NCBI GenBank assembly: GCA_034401795.1 | Contig: CM067371.1 | Span: forward strand, 79,052,470 to 79,116,469 | Source of the DNA: Chaetoderma sp. LZ-2023a | Lineage: Eukaryota > Mollusca > Caudofoveata > Chaetodermatida > Chaetodermatidae | Reading direction: 5' to 3' | DNA: 64,000 bases | Shown here: one piece after another, positions 46,233 to 59,319 of the stretch | Numbering within the stretch: the stretch's first letter is position 1 | Layout of the letters: every line of letters begins with the position of its first letter | Made by a program: the position numbers and the translations under genes | The notes under the pieces: generated by a model | The model's database searches: none | What the model saw: only the letters and a program-made list of their open reading frames with translations | What the model was told of the DNA's origin: nothing

Positions 46233-46612
46233 TCTTACATACATCGCTTTGCTACCTTTTTACAGGAAAATTACAGATTTAGGCCCTAAAACTTTGTTTT
46301 CGTTTGCGGATTCCAGCAGTTAGTCCCAAATTTGGTATTTTACTGCTGGCAGGCCTACTTACGGAACGTAATGTCGGTCAGTTCGTTGGAATTTCGCTCC
46401 CAATTATACGTCGATATCGCATTCTGCTAGAATCCTCTCGGTATTTTACCAACTCTAGAAATATTGATGGCATAGGGTTAGTTTGGAGATACAGCATATT
46501 TAAGGTATGTTTAAGCATTTTTCTCATGCTTAGATTACATATGGCATTTTGCTACTCATGCGCATACTTCGTTTAGATTTTAGATTACTATCGTCATTTT
46601 GTTACTTGTGCG
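46233..46612. other. Non-telomeric spacer between the two array arms
   Basis: About 380 bp of ordinary sequence separates TTAGGG from CCCTAA polarity. Its right end contains a short tandem duplication (TTAGATTAC...CATTTTG(C/T)TACT at 46530-46563 and 46580-46612, offset ~50 bp). I see no gene, hairpin or transposon end. Confidence 0.7.
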
Positions 46613-47925
46613 AACCCTAAACCTAACCCTAATGCTAGAACTAATAGTAAACAGAATTATAACGATAACCCTAACCATAACCCTAACCGTAACCCTAACA
46701 ATAACTCTAACTGTAACCAGAACAATAGCCCTAACTGTAACTGTAACCCTACCCCTAACATAACGTAAGACTAACCCTAACGATAACACTAACCCTAACT
46801 CTAGCCATAACCCTAATGCTATCCCTAACCCTAAGCCTAAACTAGCAATCACCCAAATGCTAACCCTGGCCATAACCCTACCTTATTTCTAACCGTAACC
46901 CGAAAAAGAACTCTAAACCGAATCATAGCAGTAACTGTAACACTAACACCACACCTAGCCATAGCTGCAACCCTACCCATAACAAACCCGAGCCCTAGCT
47001 CTAGCACTAACCCTCGCTCTAGCCATAACCCTAACCCTAATCCAAACCATAACACTAAACTTAACAGTAATCCGAACACATAACCATAACGTTAACCATA
47101 ATCCTAACCAAAATCATAACCGTAACCATAACCCTAACCTTAACCATAACCCAAACACTAACCCAAACCATAACGTTAACTCTAATCCTACCCATGACCC
47201 TAACCATAACCCTAACAATAACCCTAGCACTAACCTTAATGCGTGGGTACATGCGTACGTGGATGCAAACCCTAACACTAAACCTAAACTAAAGCTAACC
47301 CTAAGCCTAACCATAACACTAACCATAACCCTAACCATAACCTTAACCTAAGCCTAACCTAAACCTAACTGTAACCCGAACCTTAGCCCTAACCTAAAAA
47401 AAAACCTAACATTAATCCTAACCCTAACAATAGCCCTAACACTAAGCGCAAACATAACTCTAACACTAACACTAGCCATAGCTGTAACCATAACAATAAC
47501 ACTAAAAACTAAGCCTAACTTTAACACTAACCTAACCTAAACCTAACCCTAACCCTAACCCTAATCCTAACCATAGCCATAATCATAACAATAACCGTAA
47601 CCATGACAGTAACCATAACAGTAACTGTACATGTAACCATAACCATAACAATAACCATAACAGTAACAGTAACAGCAACAGTAACCATAACCGTAATCAT
47701 AACCGTAACCATAACACTAACATAATGCTAACCCTATCCCTAACACTAACCCTAACTGTACCTGTAACTGTAACCCTAGCACTAGCCCTAGCCATAATGA
47801 TAACCCTAACCATAAGCCTATCCTAGCTATAGCCCAAACGCTCACCATAGTCCTAACTCTACCATAACTATAACAAAAACCCTAAAAATAAATCTAACCC
47901 TAACTGTAACAAATAACCGAAACGC
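46613..47925 (-). repeat. Telomere-like degenerate array, right arm, CCCTAA polarity
   Basis: Variants of CCCTAA, CATAAC, CTGTAA and CACTAA at hexamer spacing, with a punctuation block near 47245 (AATGCGTGGGTACATGCG). It ends with the first of two identical 55 bp segments (47871-47925). Open frames are artefacts. Confidence 0.92.
47871..47925. repeat. 55 bp direct repeat, left copy
   Basis: Starts TAACAAAAACCC and ends AACCGAAACGC. It is identical to 48318-48372. The two copies flank the opposite-polarity block. Confidence 0.95.
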
Positions 47926-48316
47926 TAGGATTTAGGGTTAGGTGTAGGGTGTTAGGGGTAAGGTTAATGTTAGGCTTAGGGTTAGGGTTGGGTTAGGTTG
48001 GGTTAGGGTTAAGGCTAAGGTTAGTGTTAGTGTTAGTGTTAGTGTTAGTGTTAGTGTTAGCGTTAGGGTTAGATTTAGGCTTAGGCTTAGGCTTAGGTTT
48101 AGGGTTAGTGTTATGATTCGGGTTAGGGTTAGGGTTAAGGTTAGGCTTAGCACTATGCTTAGGCTTAGTGTTGAGCTATGGTTATGGTTAGACTTAGTGT
48201 TAGGGTTACGGCTATGGCTACAGTTACAGTTAGGATTAGGGTCAGGGCTAGGGTTGCGATTAGGGTAAGGGTTATGGTTAGTGTTCATACTGGTGTCATA
48301 GTTATGGTTATGGTTA
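47926..48316 (+). repeat. Transplanted 391 bp left-arm block in TTAGGG polarity
   Basis: This is a near-identical copy of 42434-42836 in the same absolute orientation, opposite to its CCCTAA surroundings. I see one base difference (GTTCATAT against GTTCATAC). There are also two whole-hexamer length differences: six instead of seven TTAGTG units and one fewer GGCTTA unit. The high similarity in an otherwise degenerate array shows that the copying is recent. Confidence 0.93.
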
Positions 48317-51300
48317 ATAACAAAAACCCTAAAAATAAATCTAACCCTAACTGTAACAAATAACCGAAACGCCAGCCCTAGCACTAACCCTACCCTATCT
48401 CTAACCCTAACCCTAGAAAGACCTCTAACCCTAACCATAAACCTAACTGTAACAATAACACTTAACCCTAGCCATAACTGTAACCCTACACTTACCTAAC
48501 CATAACCCTAAAGCTAACCCTAACTCTAAATCTAACCCTAGCTATAGCCATAAATCTAACCCTAATCCTAACCCTAGCCCGAACCCGAACCATAATGTTA
48601 GCCTACTACTAACCATAACCGTAAACCTACCCATAACCCTGACCCTAAACTTAAACTTAACCCCAACCCGAACCATAACATTAACTCTAATCCTAACCAT
48701 AACACTAAACTTAACACTAATCATAACGCTAACCCTAAACCTAAAGCTAATGTTAACCCTAACACTAACTCTAACACTAACCATAGCTCTAGCCCTAACC
48801 CTAATGCTAACCCAATCCCTAAGCCCAACCTAGCTATACCCCAAACGCTAACCCTAGCTCTAAAGGTACCATAAGTCTAACACTAACACAAAAAAATCTA
48901 ACCCAGCCCTAACCCATAACGCAAACGCTAACCTAGCACTAACACTACAATATCTCTAACATAACCCTAAAAAGAACTCTAACCCTAACCATAACCATAA
49001 CCATAACTGTAACCCTAACACTTAACCCTAACCGTAACTGTAGCCCTAACTTAACCATAACCATAACCATAACCATACCTATAACCCTAGCTCTAGCCAT
49101 AAACATAACCCTAGCCCTTAACAAAACGTTAACTCTAAGCCTAATCATGACCCTAACCCTAATCGTAAACCTAGACCTAGCACTGACCTTAATGTGTGGG
49201 TGCATGCATGCCTGAATGTGAGCCCTAACACTAAGTGTAATGCTAAGTGTAACCGTAGCACTAATCTTATTGTGTGTGCACATGCATGTGAGGATACGAA
49301 CCCTAACACTAACCCTAACCTAACCCTAAGCCTAACCTAACTCTAATACTAACCCTAAACATAACATTACACCTAACCCTAACCATAACCCTAACCCTAA
49401 CCATAGTCCTAAGACTACCCTATCTCTAACCCAAACCCTAAAAAGTCATCTAACCCTAACCATAACCATAAATGTAAACCTAACACATAACCCTAACCAT
49501 AACTGTAAATCGAACCTAAACTAACCCTAACACTAAGGCTAACCATAACCATAGCTCTAACAATAGCTCTAGCCATAACCCTAACCATAACACTAACTCT
49601 AACCCGAACCCGAAGCTGACAAATAACGTTAACCCTAATACGAACCATAACCCTAACCATATCCATAACAATAGTCCAAACCATAAACCTAACCCTAACC
49701 TGAACCATAATCATAACTCTAATCCTAACCCTAATCCTAACCCTAACCTTAATAGTAATGCTAACCCTATCCCTAAACCTAACCCTAGCACTAACCTTAA
49801 TGCGTGGGTGCATGCATGCGTGAATGCGAACCCTAACACTAACCATACACCTAACATAACCCTAACCCTAACCCCAACTCTAACCATAACACTAACTGTA
49901 ACCCTAACACTAACACTAGCCCTTGCCCTAATAATATCCCTAACCCTAACCCTAGCCTTAGCTGTAGCCCTAACCATAACCCTAACCCTAACAGTAACCC
50001 TAACTCTAACCATAAACCTAAACCTAACCCTGACCATAACATAACCCTGCCCCTAACCCTAAATCTAACCATAACACTAACTGTAAAAGTAACCCTAACC
50101 CTAATCATAACCATAACACTAAGCATAAACTTAAACCTAAATCTAGCCCTAACACTACCCTTAACCATAACCGTAACCCTAATAATAACCATAACCATAA
50201 AAAGAATAATCACCCTAACACTAATCCTAAACACAACTCTTATCCTACACCTAACCATAATGCTAACCTAAACCTACACCTAGCCCTAAACCTAACACTA
50301 ATTCGAATGATAACGCTAACAGTAGCCCTATTCATAACCCTAAACTAACTCTGATCATTACACTAACCCTAACATTAACGATAATCCTAACCCTAATCAT
50401 AACCCTATCCCTAACCCGAACCCTAACCATAACCGTAACCATACCCATAACCATAACCATCACATTACCCCTAACCTTAGCCGTACCACTAACCTAAACC
50501 TATCCCTAACCCTATTCATAACCCTAAACTAACTCTAATCCTATCACTAACTCGAACCCTAACTCTACCCCTAACCCTAACCCTAACCATAATCATAACC
50601 GTACCCATAACCATCACATTACCCCTAACCTAAACATAACCCTAACCCTAACACTAACTCTAACATAACCAAAACGCTATCTCTAACCATAATACTAACT
50701 ATAACCCTAACACTAACCCTTACTGTAAACATACCCTAACATAACCCTAACCTTAATGCTAACCCTAACCCTAACACTAACCCTAATGCTACCCCTAACC
50801 CGAAGCCTAACCCAGAATAACTAAAATACTAACCACAGCCCTAACCCTACCATAACTCTAACCCTATCCCTAAAACAACTCTAAACCTAACAGTAACCCT
50901 AACCCTAACTCTAACCCTAACCGTAAACCTGACCCTAGTACTAACCTTAATGCGTGGGTGCATGCATGCCTGAATGTGAGCCCTAACTCTAACCCTAACC
51001 ATAACCGTAGCACTAAACTTAATGGGTGCATACACGCATGTGAGGATCCGAACCCTAACACTAACCCTAACCTAACTATAACCCTAACCCTAAATGTAAC
51101 ACTAACCCTAAGCTTAACCGTAACCATAAACTAAAGCTAACCCTTGCCCTAACACTAACCCTAACCCTAACCCTAACCATAACCCTACCCATACCCCTAC
51201 CCATAACCCTAACAATAAACATAACCCTAAAAACATTCACCCTAACCCTAATCCTAACTCTAACCCTAAAACTAACCATAACCCTAACCTAACCCTACAC

Positions 51301-54300
51301 ATAACCCTAACCTAGCTCTAACCAGAATGATAACACTAACCCTAACACTAACACCAACCCTAACACTAAGCCTAACACTAACACTAACCCTAAAATCCTT
51401 AAACATAACACTAACCCTAATCCGAACCCGAGGCCGAACCATAACATTAGCCATAATATGAACCATCACCCTAACCATATCCGTAACCATAACCCTAATC
51501 ATAACCCTAAGCCTAACCCGAACAATGAACTTAACCCTAAATTTAATCATAACGCTAACCCTATCCCTAAACCTAACCCTAGCACTAACCTTAATGCATG
51601 GGTTCATGCATGCGTGAATGCGAATCTTAACCCTAACCCTAGACATAACAGTAACCCTAACTCTAACCCAAACCCTGAACCTAACCCTAACCCTAAACCC
51701 AACTGTAACCATAACACTAACTGTAACCCTAACAGTAACAGTAGCCCTTACTCTAATCGTAACCCTAAACCTAGCTTTAGCTGTGACACTAACCATAACC
51801 CAAACCCTAAGCCCAGCCGTAACAATACCCTAACCGTATCCCTAATCCTGTCCATAACCCTAATCTTAATGCATGTATGCACCCATTAAGGTTAGTGCTA
51901 GGCTAACCCGAACCATAACATTAACTCTAATCTTTACCATAAACCAATCCCTAACCCTAGCACTAAAGTTAATGTGCGGGTGCATGCATGCCTGAATGCG
52001 AACCCTAGCTCTAGCCCTAACACTAACCGTAACCCTAACCATAAACCTAGCACTAACCTTAATGGGTGCATACATGCAGGTGAGCATCCGAACCCTAACA
52101 CCAAGCCTAACCTAACACTAACCCTAACGTAGCTATAACCCTAGCCCTAAATCTAATACTAAAGCTAAGCTTAACATTAACCCTAACGTAAGCCTAAACC
52201 TAACTCTAACCCTAACCATAACACTAAGCATAATCTTAAACCTAACCCTTGCCCTAACCCTAACCATAACCCTAACCCTAACCCTTACCCCAACCCTAAC
52301 CCTAACAATAACCATAACCATAACCATAACCATAACCATAACCATAACCATAACCATAACCTTAAAAATAACCCCCACCATAACCATAGCCCTAAACCTA
52401 ATTCTAACCCTAAAACTAACCATAACCCTAAGCTAAACCTACACATAACCATAAGCCTAGCGCTAAACCTAACACTAATCCGAATGATAACGCTAACCCT
52501 AACCCTATTCATAACCCTAAACTAACTCTGATACTAACACTAACCCTATCACTAACCCTAACACTAACACTAACGCAAAACATAATCATAACCCTAACCC
52601 TAACCATAACCATAACCGTAAGCATAACATTACCCCTAAACTTAACCTTACTCCTAACCTATACCTAACCCTAACCCTAACACTAACCCTAACGTAACCC
52701 TAAGCCTAAACCTATCTCTAAACATAGCACTAAAAATATAACCCTAGCACTAATCCTAACAGTAAACCTACCCTAACATAACCCTATCCCTAATACTAAC
52801 CCTAACCCTAACCCTAAGCTTAGCGTTCGCCGTACCCCCACCCTAACCCTAATGCTAACCCTAACCCTAAGCCTAACCTAGCAATAACCCAAACGCTCAA
52901 CATGGCCCTAACCCTAACCTAACTATAACCATAACACTAAAACAACTCTAAAACTAACTGTAAGCCTCGCCCTAACCCTAAATCTAACCCTAGCCCTAAC
53001 CCTACCATATCGCTAACCCTAACTCTAAAAGGACATCTAACCCTAACCAAAGCCGTACCTGTAACCCTAACACTTAACCGTAACCATAACTGTAAATCTA
53101 CTCTAACCTAACCCTGATATTAAGGCTAACCCTAACCATAACACTAACCCTAACCGTAACCCGAAGCTGAACCATAATGTTAACACTAATACGAACCATA
53201 ACCCTAACCATATTCGTAACCATACCCCTAACCATAACCCTAACCCTAACCTGAACCATAAACATAATTCTAATCCTAACCATAACCCTAACCCTAACCT
53301 TAATTGTAACGCTAACCCTATCTCTAAACCTAACCTTAGCACTAACCTTAATGCGTGGGTGCATGAATGCGTGAATGTGAACCCTAACCCTAACCCTAAC
53401 CTAACACTAACAGTAACCCGAACTCTAACCCTAACCATAAACGTAACGCTAACCCTAACGTAACCATAACCCTAACCCCAACGATAACCATAACACTAGC
53501 TGTAACCCTAACACTAACACTGGCCCTTACCCTAATCGTAACGCTAACCCTAACCATAGCCTTAGCTGTAACCTTAAACCTACCATAACCATAACCCTAG
53601 GATCCGAGCCCTAACACTAACACTAACCTAACAATAACCCTAACATAACTATAACCCTAACTTTAAATCTAACACTAACCCTAACCTTACCCGTAACCTA
53701 AGCCTAAACCTAACCCTAACCCTAAGCATAATCTTAATCCTAACCCTTGCCCTAACCCTAAACCTAACCCTAAACCTAAACCTAACCCTAACCCTAAGCC
53801 TAACACAAAGCATAACATTAGCCGTAACCGTAACTCTAACACTAACCCTAATAATAACCATAACCTTAAAAATAACACTCACCCTAACTCTAACACTAAC
53901 CCTTACTCAAACCCTAAACCTAACCATAACCTTAGCCCTACACATAACCCTAAACCTAGTGCTAAACCTAGCACTGATCCAAATCATAACGCTAACCCTA
54001 ATCATATTCATAACCCTAAACTAACTCTGATCCTAACACTAACCCTAACACTAACCCTAACACTAACCCTAACACTAACACTAAGGCTAAAACCTAATCA
54101 TAACTCTAACCTTAACCATAACCGTACCCATAACCATAACCATAACATTACCCCTAACCATAACCTTACCCCTAAGCTAAACCTAACCATAACCCTAACA
54201 CTAAACCTAAGGTAACCATAACCCTAACCCTAACCCTATCTTTAACAATAACACTAAGTATAACCCTAACACTATCCCTAACTGTAAACCTACCCTAACA

Positions 54301-57289
54301 TAACCCTAGCCCTAATACTAACACAAACCTTAACCCTAACCTTAATACTAGCCGTATCCCTAACCATAGTCTCAATGCTAAGCCTAACCTTAAGCCTAGT
54401 CTAGCAATAACGCAAACGCTAACCATAGCCCTAACCCTACCCTAACTCTAACCCTAACCTTAAAACAACTCTAAACCTAACAGTAACCCTTACCATAACC
54501 ATAACTCTGACCCTAACCCTAACCTTAACCCTAACCCTGACCCGAACCATAACTTTAACTATAATCCTAACCATAACTGTAACCGTAACCATAACTGTAA
54601 CACTAACCCTACCACTAACAATAACTATAATCCTAACCCTAGCTCAAGCAATTACCCTAACCCTAACCTTAACCCTAATCCGAACCCGAACCATAATGTT
54701 GACCCTAATCATAACCATAACCCTAACCATGACCAAAAGTCTAACCATACCTTAACGGTAAGCCTGGCATGAACCATAACGTTATCTATAATCCTACCCA
54801 TAACCATAACCATAACCCTAATCGTAACCCTAAACCTAACCCTAGTACTAACCTTAATGCGTGGGTGCATACATGCCTGAATGCGAACTCTAACTCTAAC
54901 CCTAGCCATAACAGTAACGCTAACATTAACCGTAACCCTAACCATAACCCTAGCACTCACCTTAATGGGTGCATACATGCATGTGAGGATACGAACCCTA
55001 ACACCAACCATAACCTAACACTAACCATAACCTAACACCAACCATAACCTAACTATAATCCTACCCCTAAATCTAACACTAATGCTAACCTTAACTTTAA
55101 CCCTAACCTAAACCTAACCATAACCCTAACCCTAACACTAAGCATAATCTTAACCCTTACCTTTGACCTAATGCTAACACTAACCCTAACACTAACCATA
55201 ATAACAATAACGATAACCGTAACACTAACTCTAACCCTAAACCTAACAATAATCCTAACCTAACCCTACCCATAACCCTAATTCTAACGCTAAACCTAAC
55301 ACTAACCAGAATAATAACGCTAACCCTAACTGTAACCCTAACCCTAACGCTAATGCTAACGCTAACCTTAGCTCTAACCCTAGCTCTAGCTAAAATCTGA
55401 CCATGACACTAACCCTAATCTGAACCCAAAGCCGAACCATAACGTTAACATTAATACAAACTGTAACCCTAACCATATCCATAACCATAACCCTAACCAT
55501 AAGCCTAACCCTAACCCGAACCATAAACTTAACTCTAACCCTAAACATACCCCTAGCAGTAATTTTAATCGTAATGTTAACCCTATCCCTAAACATAACC
55601 CTAGCACTAACCTTAATACATGGGTGCATGCATGCGTGAATGTGAACCCTAACCCTAACCCTAACATTAACAGTAACCCTAACTCAAACCATAACCATAA
55701 ACCTAACCCTAACTGTAATGTAACCCTAACCCTAACTCTAACCTTAACACTAAGCATAACCGTAAGCCTAACCTTAGCCATAGTACTAAACTTAACCCTA
55801 ACAATAACCATAACCTTAAAAATAACTCTCACGCTAGGCCTAATCCTAACCCTAACTCTAACCCTAAACCTAACCATAACCCTAATCTAATCCTACACCT
55901 AACCCTAAGCCTAATTCTAACCCTAACACTAACCCGAATGATGATGCTAACACTAAACATATCCCTAACCCTAACCCTGACTCTAAGCCTAACCCTAAGC
56001 CTAATGCTAACCCTAACCGTAACTATAACCCTAGCTCTAGCTAAAATCTAACCATGACACTAACCCTAATCTGAACCCAAAGCCGAACCATAACGTTAAC
56101 ATTAATACGAACTGTAACTCTAACCATATCCATAACCATAAGCCTAACCCTAACCCGAACCATAAACTTAACTCTAATCCTAAACATACCCCTAGCAGTA
56201 ATTCTAATCGTAATGTTAGCCCTATCCCTAAACATAACCCTAGCACTAACCTTAATACATGGGTGCATGCAGGCGTGAATGTGAACCCTAACCCTAACCT
56301 TAACAGTAACCCTAACTCTAACCCTAACCATAAACCTAACCCTAACAGTAATGTAATCCTAACCCCAACTCTAACCTTAACACTAAGCATAACCTTAAGC
56401 CTAACCCTAGCCATAGTACTAAACTTAACCCTAACAATAACCATAACCTTAAAAATAACTCTCACGCTAGATCTAATCCTAACCCTAACTCTAACCCTAA
56501 ACCTAACCATAACCCTAATCTAATCCTACACCTAACCCTAAGCCTAACTCTAACCCTAACACTAACCCGAATGATAATGCTAATCCCAACCCTATTCATA
56601 ACCCTAAACTAACTCTGATACTAACACTAACCCTAACACTAACCCTAACTTTAACACTAACCCTAACCCTAGCCATAATCATAACCCTAACCCTAACTCT
56701 AACCATTACCATAAAACAACTATCAACTTAACAGCAAACCTAACCCTAACCCTAACTCTAACCCTAACCAAAATCTTAACCCTAAACCTAAGCATAACCC
56801 TAACTCTAAAGCTAACATTAACTCTGCTACTAACTGTAACCCTAGCCGTACTCTAACCCTAAGCCTAAAGCTAACAGTAACTCTAACTCTAACCATAACA
56901 CTAATTGTAAAACTAACCATAACCCTAACCCTAACCCTAAACCTATCCCTAACCCTAACTCTAACCTTAACACTAAGCATAACCGTAAGCCTAACCCTAG
57001 CCCTAGCACTAACCCTAACCCTAACAATAACCATAACCTTAAAAATAACTCTCACGCTAACCCTAACTCTAACCCTAACTCTAACCCTAAACCTAACCAT
57101 AACCCTAATCTAATCCTACACCTAACCTAAGCCTAACTCTAAACCTAACCCTAACGCTAACCCTAACACTAACCCTAACCACAAAACTAAACCTAATCCT
57201 AACAGTAACCCTAACACTAACCCTGAACATAACACTAGCCCTGAACATAACAATAACCATAGCGCTAACCTTAACCATAACCATAATCT
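48317..57289 (-). repeat. Telomere-like degenerate array, right arm continued
   Basis: Nearly 9 kb of CCCTAA-type variants. It begins with the second 55 bp repeat (48318-48372). CATGCATG-rich punctuation blocks recur in three types. Type A (GCGTGAATG) lies near 49800, 51591, 53350, 55617 and 56258. Type B (CCTGAATG) lies near 49190, 50949, 51970 and 54857. Type C (GTGAGGATCCG-like) follows B by 65-105 bp. A pure CATAAC run lies at 52312-52361. Open frames of 60-170 codons on both strands are hexamer artefacts. Confidence 0.93.
55381..57120. repeat. ~651 bp tandem duplication inside the right arm, plus a partial third copy
   Basis: TAGCTCTAGCTAAAATC begins at 55381 and again at 56032, and the following ~560 bp match closely, including a punctuation block, AAAAATAACTCTCACGC and ACCCGAATGAT. 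A third, shorter match to the 3' half lies at about 56975-57125. Confidence 0.85.
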
Positions 57290-58190
57290 AACTTGCTTCT
57301 GTCCATCGTGGCTTGTCCTCAACCGAAATCCTTAGCTTCCTCAGGTCCATTCTTGATTTAAGTGTACCGAGTCCTGCATTATTGCGGTCAACTCGTAGCA
57401 CGCTTAGCAGATTTATACAATGACTCCCACCAGGGCGAATTCCAAGGTTCTCTGTACTGGCGTGCCTTCTGGCATCCTTAGCACATGGCCGAACATGGAC
57501 CATCTTTGCTGGGCGACTTTGACAGACAGCGGCGATGTATTACACATCATTGGAAATTATTCTGTCTTGGGTGTTTGGTGATGTGGAATTGTCCCGCATG
57601 GATTTTAATGCAGCAGCAAGCTAACAGGTGAAAAGCACAGAGAATAACCCATCTCCCTGTGGGGAGCCGATTGATGTCTCAAACTCTACAGACTTCATTA
57701 ACTTGACTCGTACTCTCAGCTTGGTATCTGCAAGTAGTGGTCTCACTAGTCGCAGCTCATCTTCATTGCAACTAGGCTGGCGTAGTACATCTAGGAATAT
57801 TAAGCATATAATTGTGTCGAAGGCTCGTGACATGTCAATTTCCATTTTGTGGAAATCCCAGTGTTTGGAAAAGACTACTGACACGAGCATTAGTTGAGCC
57901 CATACAATGTTTTCCCAGCTGCGTCCATGTTTGAGGCCACTATGCCATGATCCGGTGGTCATCGATTTTATCCCGGATGCGGCATAGAGTAACATTGAAC
58001 AGGATTTTCCGTGTGCTGTTAAGGAGAACAATGGACCTCAGATTGACTGGGGCAAGATGGCTTCTTGGGCTTGGGAGTGCAATAAAGGAGCCGTGGCCTA
58101 CAGCATCGATGGGAAGGTGGTGCATAAAAGCGGAATTTACCGGGGTATTGGCCTCGTAATCTGACCAAGGCTCTTCGACCATATCATTAG
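57290..58190 (-). pseudogene. Non-LTR (RTE-like) reverse transcriptase fragment at the array edge
   Basis: On the minus strand 58031-57621 encodes reverse transcriptase motifs: a GRSWENIVWAQ-type motif, motif A as MEIDMSRAFDTI (57819-57848), then DELRLVRPLL and motif B as GSPQGDGL (about 57646-57684). The catalytic box (YxDD) and thumb are missing. The text jumps to the C-terminal tail (57503-57290, related to 22196-22832), with frame changes. The 3' end touches the last CCCTAA-like repeat. The endonuclease of what may be the same element lies on the opposite strand at 58230-58860. It is dead, but the family assignment is clear. Confidence 0.85.
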
Positions 58191-58229
58191 ATTTAGATAC
58201 GGCTGTGATCGTGTTGCATTCATCGACCT

Positions 58230-58860
58230 GGCTATCTCAACGCGAAAATGCACCACCACTAAGTGTCGCATGGCCAAAGCATATGCCCTTACTACCGAAA
58301 AAGCCAAAGAGAATCCAACAAAATTAGAGTCCTTCTATGTTGATCTGAGCTTCGCTATTACAATCCTAGCCAGATGGCAACTGTTCGTGTTTGGAGATTT
58401 CAACTCCAAGCTGGGTAAGCCCGCCAATGCGGAAAAAGTTCAAAACTTGGCTTATGCATGGGATCGTATGGAGAGGGCACACGCAACAGCAATGGAGATG
58501 CACTGGTGGCACTCCTTAGTTACAATGGCCTATTTGCCACAAATACGGCTTTTAAACATCCATGCCGTCAACGGACAACATGGACAGGACACATTGCTGA
58601 TCGCAAAGCCCAAGAGCCTCTAAGGCTACAACAACAGTCTTCAACCAAATAGATTTCATAATATGCAAAACATAAGTGGAACCCCTATTTCGTGATGCTC
58701 ACTCCTATGGAGACGCACGCCTCAATTCTGACCATAAGTCAGTCATTACATGCCCTCAGATAAACCATCTCTACCTAATGTATAAACGTCATACCAGGCA
58801 AGAGGTTAACATCACCTCCAACCTACCCAAGCTCATCAGCGACACTAACAATACCTGATA
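58230..58860 (+). pseudogene. Non-LTR endonuclease (APE-type) fragment
   Basis: Plus-strand pieces give an APE-like endonuclease in order. 58270-58440 carries AYALTTEKAKENPTKLESFY and the GDFNSKLG motif. After a frameshift, 58458-58620 reads MGSYGEGTRNSNG, FATNTAFKH and TTWTGHIADRK, then a short NQIDFIIC piece near 58640-58665. 58676-58858 ends with the SDHKSVI motif (last catalytic histidine region) and YKRHTRQ. Family knowledge says this domain nicks target DNA to prime reverse transcription. At least two frame changes and the lack of the N-terminal part make it inactive. It points away from the adjacent reverse transcriptase fragment. Confidence 0.85.
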
Positions 58861-58861
58861 T

Positions 58862-59269
58862 ATAAAGGAGAGACCTTACTATGAAGGTCTGGACATTACT
58901 CTGAAAGCATTGCACCACATATAGCGGAATATGCGTTGGACGAATTTGAAGCTGATTAGAGGATAAAATCAATGTCGTTGTAGTTAATAAAAATACTTAA
59001 AATCGCCAGGAAACCTACTTTTGGGAGAAGAAATTTGAAAATAAGTGAATGGATCGAAAATAGAAAGATTGGGAATTCAGGTTTTAATGTGTCAAGTTGA
59101 CTAAGTTTCATACCGATTGCAACACAAATGCAGTGGGATTGCTGGGGAAAATAGGAGAGAAAGAAGAAAGAAAGATGAATAGCTAAAATATGTCTGCATT
59201 TATGCGCAAACGAATAGTAAAGAAATATTCAAACAATATAATGGTAGGAAACAACGACAATAACAACAA

Positions 59270-59319
<50 letters not shown>

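Noticed and set aside
40968..57289. Dozens of open frames of 60-170 codons rich in Val/Arg, Leu/Gly, Thr/Leu or Asn/Pro
   Set aside because: They are translations of hexamer repeats, which lack stops in some frames. They overlap on both strands and have no domain.
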